A stretch of DNA of 64,000 nucleotides from Chloroflexota bacterium (GTDB lineage: Bacteria > Chloroflexota > Dehalococcoidia > Tepidiformales > Tepidiformaceae). The notes beneath the pieces were generated by a model. It was given only the letters and a program-made list of their open reading frames with translations. It was not told the origin of the DNA and ran no database searches. This document shows, piece after piece, positions 59,082 to 64,000 of this stretch. The stretch is from contig JAPOQN010000035.1 of the NCBI GenBank assembly GCA_026710655.1, positions 62,001 to 126,000 on the forward strand. The letters run 5' to 3'. The first letter of the stretch is position 1. Each line of letters starts with the position of its first letter. Made by a program: the position numbers and the translations under genes.

Positions 59082-60260
59082 ATGGATTTCCACCTGTCAC
59101 CCGAGACCGAGCAGTGGCGTGAACAGCTCGTCGAGTTCCTTCGCGCCGAGATTCCCGAGGGCTTCGAGGGCGACGACGACTTCTTCGATAACGAGGAACA
59201 GGCGCCCTTCGCCAGGCAGTTCATGCGCAAGCTCGGCGAGCGCACCTGGCTCGCGCCCCCCTGGCCGAAGCAGTACGGCGGCATGGGCGCCAGCGCCCTC
59301 GAGCAGATGGTCCTCAACGAGGAGCTCGCCTACCACCGCGCCCCCTCCGGCGGCCGCCTCTTCACCATCGGCATCACCGGCCCCACCGTCCTCGTCCACG
59401 GCACGGACGAGCAGAAGGCCCGCCTCCTCCCCGAGATGGCATCCGGCGAGGCCTGGTACTGCCAGGGCTTCAGCGAGCCCGAGACCGGCAGCGACCTCGC
59501 TTCCCTCGCGACCCGCGCCGTCCGCGACGGCGACGACTACGTTATCCAGGGCCAGAAGATCTGGACCTCGAACGCCCACCTCGCCGACAAGATGATCGTC
59601 CTCGCCCGCACCGACCAGGAGGTCCAGAAGCACCGCGGCATCAGCGCCTTCATCCTCGACATGCACGCCCCCGGCGTGACCGTCCAGCCCGTCCCCAACA
59701 TCGCCTACCGCAACGACTTCAACCAGGTCTTTTTTGAGGACGTGCGTGTTCCCGCCAGCGACCTTCTCGGTGGCGAGAACAACGGCTGGCGCGTGGCCAT
59801 GACGGTGCTCGACTTCGAGCGCTCCAACATCGCCGCCATCAGCGGCGCCCGCCGCACCGTCGCCGACCTCGTCGGCTGGGCGAAGGAGGAGCACGGCGGC
59901 GTCCGCCCCTGGGACGACCTCCACGTGCGCAACAAGCTCGCCGGCCTCTACGCCGAGGGCGAGATCGGGCGGCTCATCGCCTACCGCACCGCCTGGCTCC
60001 AGAGCCGCGGCGAAGTGCCCAACTACGAGGCCAGCATCGGCAAGGTCTGGATGGCCATGTACGGCATCAAGGTCGCGAACGCCGGTGTGAACCTGATGGG
60101 CGGCTACGGCCAGCTTGCCCCGGGCTCGAAGTGGGCCCAGCTTTATGGCCGCGTCGAGACCTCGTATTTGCTCGCCGTCTCCGGTCCCATCGCCGGTGGC
60201 GCAGGCGAGATCCAGCGCGACATCATCGCCACGCGCGGCCTCGGCCTCCCTCGAGGCTAG
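59082..60260 (+). CDS. acyl-CoA dehydrogenase
   Basis: A 392-residue FAD-dependent acyl-CoA dehydrogenase. WLAPPWPKQYGGMGASALEQM, CQGFSEPETGSDLASLATRAV (FAD/substrate loop), VIQGQKIWTSNAHLADKM and DFNQVFFEDVRVPASDLLG mark the N-terminal and middle domains; AGGAGEIQRDIIATRGLGLPRG ends it. The family oxidises acyl-CoA to enoyl-CoA with electrons to ETF. Chain-length or substrate specificity is not visible; similar sequences are annotated for fatty, branched-chain or aromatic acyl-CoA. No ETF genes nearby. Confidence 0.93.
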   Translation: MDFHLSPETEQWREQLVEFLRAEIPEGFEGDDDFFDNEEQAPFARQFMRKLGERTWLAPPWPKQYGGMGASALEQMVLNEELAYHRAPSGGRLFTIGITGPTVLVHGTDEQKARLLPEMASGEAWYCQGFSEPETGSDLASLATRAVRDGDDYVIQGQKIWTSNAHLADKMIVLARTDQEVQKHRGISAFILDMHAPGVTVQPVPNIAYRNDFNQVFFEDVRVPASDLLGGENNGWRVAMTVLDFERSNIAAISGARRTVADLVGWAKEEHGGVRPWDDLHVRNKLAGLYAEGEIGRLIAYRTAWLQSRGEVPNYEASIGKVWMAMYGIKVANAGVNLMGGYGQLAPGSKWAQLYGRVETSYLLAVSGPIAGGAGEIQRDIIATRGLGLPRG

Positions 60261-60281
60261 CCGCCCCTCGCCGGCGGCTGG

Positions 60282-62117
60282 CTACTCCTCTTCGTCTCTG
60301 GCCACGTTCGGCACCACGATGCGGTGCTCCAGCGTCTGCTCCAGGTCCTCCTCGTGCGCCTCCTCGGACTCTTCCGTGGTTTCCACGCTCGGACCGGCGT
60401 GGACGACGATCCGCGTGATCGTCCCTTCCCCGAGCAGCGGCTCGATCAGCACGCTGCCCTGCACGTCCTCGCCTTCTGGTAGCAGCTCCGGGTCCACCGT
60501 GATGATCAGGGCGGTGTCGTGCCCCCGCTTCGTGATGAGTTCGCTGCAGTAGTTCGCGGTGCAGATCACGATGGTCGTTTCCACGCCCACCGCCACCCCG
60601 CCGTGAAGGCGCCCGTTCCCCTCGCGGTGAACGACAATCCACGGGTCGGATGTCTGTACCCGGAACGGGGCGATCCACGTGCCCACGTTCTGCACCGTGA
60701 CTTCCGTGCTGCCCGCCACCCCGTTCTCGTCGACCGCGATCGCGACATCCGCCGGCGCCTTGATCAGCGTCTTCGGCTCCCCTATCAGCGCGTCACGCAG
60801 GGTCGGATCGACCGGCGGCGTCGGGTCCTGGTGCGGCTCGATGCCGAGATCCGGGAACGACGTGGGGAAGTGCATCGCCGCGCACCCGTCGTACCAGAAC
60901 GAGTCCGAGCAGGGGAAGTAGACCTGGGGCGACAGCGCTGCCGCCACCGCCGGGATGGTCGGGTCGGGCATGTTTACCTCCACCGCCGGCCACAGCCGCG
61001 CTACCCCGTCGGCGCCGCGCGCAGGCCAGGCGTACGGGTCGGGGGTCGCCGTCGCCTCCGGCGCGTCGTCCGGAGTCGGAGTCGGCGTGGGAGTTGGCGT
61101 AGCGGTGGCCTCGGCCTCCTCCACATCGGTTGGCTGCGACTCTTCGCCTTCACCGGCTTCCGCCGGCTCCTCCGGCACCTCGATCGGGGCGGGTTCGGGC
61201 GTCGCCTCCGGCCGTGGGGTGGGCGCGTACTCTGGATCGTCGTAGAGCCGCTCGGGGTACTCCGGCGGGTGGCGCATGCACCCGTACACGAGCTCCGGGT
61301 ACGTGTAGTCGCCGCGGCCAAACCACGGGTTGATCCCGTCCGTCGAGATCCAGGTCGGGGCGCTCGGGTCGTTGCAGTGCCACATGTCGCCGCGCATCGG
61401 GTCGCGCATCGGGTGCTGCAGGTACCCGAGCCAGTTCAGCCATGAGGACTCGTGCGCCGTGTCGTACTGGGGGTGGTTCGTATAGAAGAGCCCGTTGTAG
61501 GCCCAGACCGTGTAGTACCAGTCCTCCAGCGAGGCGGGGTCACCGTCCCCCGCGATCGGCACGAACTCGTCGTTCCACTTCTGCGCCAGCATCCGCGCCG
61601 CCTCCGCCACGTTGAAGAGGAAATGCGTTCCCACCAGCGCCTGCTTCACGCTCGGGCTGCCCGCGTAGTTCTCCATGCCACTCGTGATCTGGCCCAGGCC
61701 GAAGCCGCAGTCGAACGATCGCGATACCTGCCCCACGCCTCCCCAGGGAACGTCGCCGTGCGCATGCGCGAACTCCGACTCCACCCACACGACCGACTTC
61801 AGGAGGGTCGGCGGAATGCGCAGCGACTTGTCCGGCTCCTGGTCGATCCGGTCGGACTGCGAACCCTTCAGCAGCCCCGGATAGTCGAGACCGTGGGGCT
61901 CGCCCGAGGGCGGTGTGAAGTCGGGAACCGCCGCGCCCTCGGCAGCCAGCTCGATCGCTGCCAGGTAAAGCCCTGCGTTGTCGTATGCCTCGAGCGTGTC
62001 GAACTCGAACGGCTCGATCCCGAAGCAGGCTTGCGCCTCGGCACCCTCGTCCCGCCCGGAGAACACGATCAGCGCCACGGCCGCCACCACGGCCAGCGCC
62101 GCTAGCGCGCGGACCAT
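60282..62117 (-). CDS. secreted lytic-transglycosylase-like protein with Pro/Thr linker
   Basis: A 611-residue exported protein. A signal peptide or anchor (about 1-28) precedes a lysozyme-like domain: LLKSVVWVESEFAHAH with catalytic Glu113, and FGLGQITSGMENY (the GLMQI-type motif). A low-complexity linker (PEPAPIEVPEEPAEAGEGEE, then TPTPTPTP) follows near residues 300-365, then a C-terminal module rich in beta strands (STEVTVQNVGTWIAPFRVQTSD), probably Ig-like. It likely cuts or remodels peptidoglycan. The start overlaps the end of the upstream gene by 16 bases. Confidence 0.82.
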   Translation of the reverse strand: MVRALAALAVVAAVALIVFSGRDEGAEAQACFGIEPFEFDTLEAYDNAGLYLAAIELAAEGAAVPDFTPPSGEPHGLDYPGLLKGSQSDRIDQEPDKSLRIPPTLLKSVVWVESEFAHAHGDVPWGGVGQVSRSFDCGFGLGQITSGMENYAGSPSVKQALVGTHFLFNVAEAARMLAQKWNDEFVPIAGDGDPASLEDWYYTVWAYNGLFYTNHPQYDTAHESSWLNWLGYLQHPMRDPMRGDMWHCNDPSAPTWISTDGINPWFGRGDYTYPELVYGCMRHPPEYPERLYDDPEYAPTPRPEATPEPAPIEVPEEPAEAGEGEESQPTDVEEAEATATPTPTPTPTPDDAPEATATPDPYAWPARGADGVARLWPAVEVNMPDPTIPAVAAALSPQVYFPCSDSFWYDGCAAMHFPTSFPDLGIEPHQDPTPPVDPTLRDALIGEPKTLIKAPADVAIAVDENGVAGSTEVTVQNVGTWIAPFRVQTSDPWIVVHREGNGRLHGGVAVGVETTIVICTANYCSELITKRGHDTALIITVDPELLPEGEDVQGSVLIEPLLGEGTITRIVVHAGPSVETTEESEEAHEEDLEQTLEHRIVVPNVARDEEE

Positions 62118-63229
62118 CCGAAGAACCTCGTGAAGCCTTCGAGCTGCTGGCGTCCCAGCCGGCTCAGGATCTGGAGCTCGGGCGTCCCCGGCTCTGAGAA
62201 GCTCCCGCCGCTCCAGTGGTGTACCGCCAGCGACGTGCCGTCGCGGCTGTAGGCGAGGGGTACGTCGAAGCCGCTCGCTCCCTGCGCGCTCACGCTTCCC
62301 GGCGGTGTGTACGGCTCACTCCCGAACCGTGGGTCGCCCGAGGGCGCCCACGCCGCCCCCAGCGCCTGCTGCGTCGAGGTCGAGGCCGCCGCCACGCTCC
62401 CGCCCCCCTCAATCGAGACGACCCGCGGCAGATACCGCAACCCCTCCCAGGTGTTCGCCTCCACGAACGCCAGCCGGGTGCCGTCCGGGCTGAGCGCCCA
62501 GTCCCGCGTGATGTGCGTGCTCAGCCACAGGATGGCCTCCCCGTCCCGCGTCAGCGTCGATCCCCGCGCGTCGATCCGGATCGCCAGCAGCCTCCCTTCT
62601 CCGTCGAACCCCACCGGCGCGACCATCCCCGCCCCCTCGTGCGTCTCCAGCACGGTCTCCACCCCCCGCAGGTCCACCTGCGCTACCGCCACCCCGAGCG
62701 CTCCTGTCTGTGTGCGCACGGTGCGGGTGAGCACCACAGCCGTCGCATCCGGTGTCCAGAGCGCGTCCTGGAGCGGTTCGAGCCCCTCCGCCAGCCGTAG
62801 ACGGAGCCCGGTCTCCAGGTCGAGAACGATCAGCGAGGCGTATGGCCTGCCGGAGATGGAGTGGTCGGGCGTGAGCAGGGCGACGTGGCGCCCGCTCGGT
62901 GAGACCGCCCCCCGCAGGTTGTACCCCTGCAGGTGGGCAATCGACGCAATCTCCATGGGGGCGTCGTTTGCGCCCGTCCCCACCACCGTGACGACTGTTG
63001 CCATGCCTGTGTTGCGCGCTACGACCGCGTACTGCCCGCTCGGTGCCCGCGCGAAGGCCGTTTGCGGGGGGCCGCCGCTCTGCTCCAGCAGGGCGATCGC
63101 CGCCACTCCCAGCAGCACCAGGGCAAGCGCCAGCACGGCCAGCGCCCGGCGCGCGCGCAGCCGCTCACGGGCCCCGCGCGCGAGCGCCGGCAGGGAAGGA
63201 AAACGGCGGACGGAGGGTGGTGCGTGCAT
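62102..63229 (-). CDS. single-pass membrane protein with WD40/PD40-like beta-propeller
   Basis: A 375-residue protein. A basic N terminus (VRRFPSLPALARGARERLRAR) precedes one membrane helix (ALAVLALALVLLGVAAIALL), then about 320 residues of short repeats such as SPSGRHVALLTPDHS, TPDATAVVLTRT, SPDGTRLAFVEAN and YSRDGTSLAVHHW, the SPDGxxLA pattern of TolB/PD40 propellers. It is exported and would bind ligands or partners. It overlaps the lytic transglycosylase gene by 16 bases, so they work together or share regulation. ATG 63229 chosen; longer frames are not conserved. Confidence 0.75.
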   Translation of the reverse strand: MHAPPSVRRFPSLPALARGARERLRARRALAVLALALVLLGVAAIALLEQSGGPPQTAFARAPSGQYAVVARNTGMATVVTVVGTGANDAPMEIASIAHLQGYNLRGAVSPSGRHVALLTPDHSISGRPYASLIVLDLETGLRLRLAEGLEPLQDALWTPDATAVVLTRTVRTQTGALGVAVAQVDLRGVETVLETHEGAGMVAPVGFDGEGRLLAIRIDARGSTLTRDGEAILWLSTHITRDWALSPDGTRLAFVEANTWEGLRYLPRVVSIEGGGSVAAASTSTQQALGAAWAPSGDPRFGSEPYTPPGSVSAQGASGFDVPLAYSRDGTSLAVHHWSGGSFSEPGTPELQILSRLGRQQLEGFTRFFGWSAR

Positions 63230-63320
63230 ATCCGGGGAACCGCGAATGGAGCGGTGGCGAGAACCCGAACCCGCTCGACCGGGCCCGCCCTCGTCAGGCG
63301 CAGGAGTATCCCCGCACCTC

Positions 63321-63342
63321 CGACCAACATCGCAGTTGGTCG
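63321..63342. repeat. 8-bp inverted repeat in a divergent intergenic region
   Basis: CGACCAAC-ATCGCA-GTTGGTCG forms a perfect hairpin between the propeller gene (minus) and the protease gene (plus). It may be an operator. The 224-base region contains no gene. Confidence 0.45.
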
Positions 63343-63417
63343 AAGAGCACCATGGCGAACCTAGCAAGCGTCCCGCGATCGGTCAATGTGCCGCAACGAC
63401 TGGGTAAGGCCGGGAAT

Positions 63418-63436
63418 AGCCGCCAAGCGGGCGGCT
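63418..63436. repeat. 7-bp inverted repeat just upstream of the site-2 protease
   Basis: AGCCGCC-AAGCG-GGCGGCT lies 18 bases before the GTG at 63454. Could be an operator or a leader hairpin; no further evidence. Confidence 0.4.
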
Positions 63437-63453
63437 GCTAGCATGGGGAGGCC

Positions 63454-64000
63454 GTGATCTTCCAGCTTATCGACGTTCTCCAGGAGAACCCGGCCGCCTT
63501 CTTTGCCTACATGGTCGCCATCGGGATCGCGATGGTGACGGGCATCGCCTTTCACGAGTTCAGCCACGCCTGGGCCGCCAACGAGCTCGGCGACGACACC
63601 GCCGCCCGCCAGGGCAGGCTCACCCTCAATCCCCTCGCCCACCTCGACCCCGTTGGGACGATCCTGCTCTTCGTCGTAGGCGTCGGCTGGGGCAAGCCCA
63701 CGCCCGTCAACCCCTACCGCCTCAGCGCCGGCGTCAAGCGCGGGAACATGCTCGTCGCCCTCGCCGGCCCCCTTTCGAACTTCGCCTTCGCCCTGCTCGC
63801 CTCCATCCCGCTCATCTTCGGCTGGGTCGAACCCCTCGCGTTCGAGAACATCGAGCGCGCCAGCGGCTCTCAGATTCTCGGAACGTTCCTCTTCTTCATC
63901 GGCTTCCTCAACGTCATCCTCGGCGTCTTCAACCTCATCCCCATCCATCCCCTCGATGGCTTCAAGGTGCTCCTCGGCATCCTCCCCGACGAGCTTTCCC
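63454..64000 (+). CDS. site-2 protease-family (M50) membrane metalloprotease, 5' part
   Basis: Reading from GTG 63454 to the window edge gives 182 residues with several membrane helices. GIAFHEFSHAWAANELGDD contains the HExxH zinc motif, LTLNPLAHLDPVGTILLF follows, and VFNLIPIHPLDGFKVLLG is the N-P-D-G segment. This matches the short M50B family lacking a PDZ domain. Such enzymes cleave membrane proteins within the bilayer; the substrate is unknown. GGGGAGG is near the start but close to it (two bases), so a later start (ATG 63511) is possible. Confidence 0.85.
   Translation, partial: MIFQLIDVLQENPAAFFAYMVAIGIAMVTGIAFHEFSHAWAANELGDDTAARQGRLTLNPLAHLDPVGTILLFVVGVGWGKPTPVNPYRLSAGVKRGNMLVALAGPLSNFAFALLASIPLIFGWVEPLAFENIERASGSQILGTFLFFIGFLNVILGVFNLIPIHPLDGFKVLLGILPDELS

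Overview
The window looks like a piece of a bacterial chromosome of very high G+C (clearly above 65 percent by eye). Gene density is high, start codons often overlap the preceding stop codon (ATGA or GTGA), and GTG starts are frequent. The gene set fits Chloroflexota, perhaps a Dehalococcoidia-type lineage: three luciferase-like (F420-type) oxidoreductases, several DinB-family proteins, a CoxSLM-type molybdenum hydroxylase, a FIST protein, a BKACE protein and an HrcA/CIRCE heat-shock operon. The lineage is an inference from gene content; no rRNA is present to settle it. I see no phage, insertion sequence or CRISPR array, and no gene-free stretch longer than about 230 bases.

Layout. 1-4.9 kb: end of a HAD hydrolase, an exported protein of six tandem Cache domains, then a quinone oxidoreductase and FabI on the minus strand. 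4.9-10.3 kb: lgt, a glutaredoxin-like protein, nadD, and the CIRCE-hrcA-grpE-dnaK operon. 10.3-15.6 kb: small metabolic enzymes (class II aldolase, ferredoxin, amidohydrolase, thpR, cyclase-family protein, PIG-L deacetylase, VOC protein, SDR). 15.7-16.4 kb: an AhpD-like gene interrupted by an in-frame TGA exactly at the second active-site cysteine and followed by a SECIS-like hairpin; I read it as a selenoprotein. 16.4-18.7 kb: a PhoR/PhoP-type two-component system with a PHO-box-like repeat in front. 18.7-22.2 kb: a kinase-like phosphotransferase, a CCA-adding enzyme, a cupredoxin and a MazEF-type toxin-antitoxin pair. 22.2-29.7 kb: LLM oxidoreductases, a HIT-like protein, a membrane-anchored LuxR-type regulator carrying 14 RCC1-like repeats, paired DinB genes, and unusual alternating 25/28-base hairpin repeats.

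29.6-34.9 kb holds a molybdenum hydroxylase operon (medium, large and small subunits plus CoxG) with an LLM oxidoreductase. 34.9-39.9 kb: GNAT, an esterase, two arrays of 12-base direct repeats in front of an orphan HigA-like antitoxin, an FmdB-type zinc ribbon, trxB-trxA, an HNH nuclease and a PPOX protein. 39.9-46.1 kb: BKACE, nitroreductase, FIST, an AF2212-like antitoxin, a Rieske fusion protein and hypothetical proteins. 46.2-54.4 kb: holB-ricT, hydrolase, DinB, a nucleotidyltransferase with a small partner, and dnaE. 54.6-57.4 kb: a Zn/Mn ABC importer with a palindromic operator candidate. 57.5-64 kb: mgtE, tRNA-His, an acyl-CoA dehydrogenase, a secreted lytic-transglycosylase-like protein with a membrane beta-propeller partner, and the start of a site-2 protease.

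The most interesting item is the putative CxxU selenoprotein at 15754-16359. Next are the membrane RCC1-LuxR regulator, the six-Cache protein, and the two non-coding repeat systems (25/28-base hairpins; 12-base GACAACT repeats).
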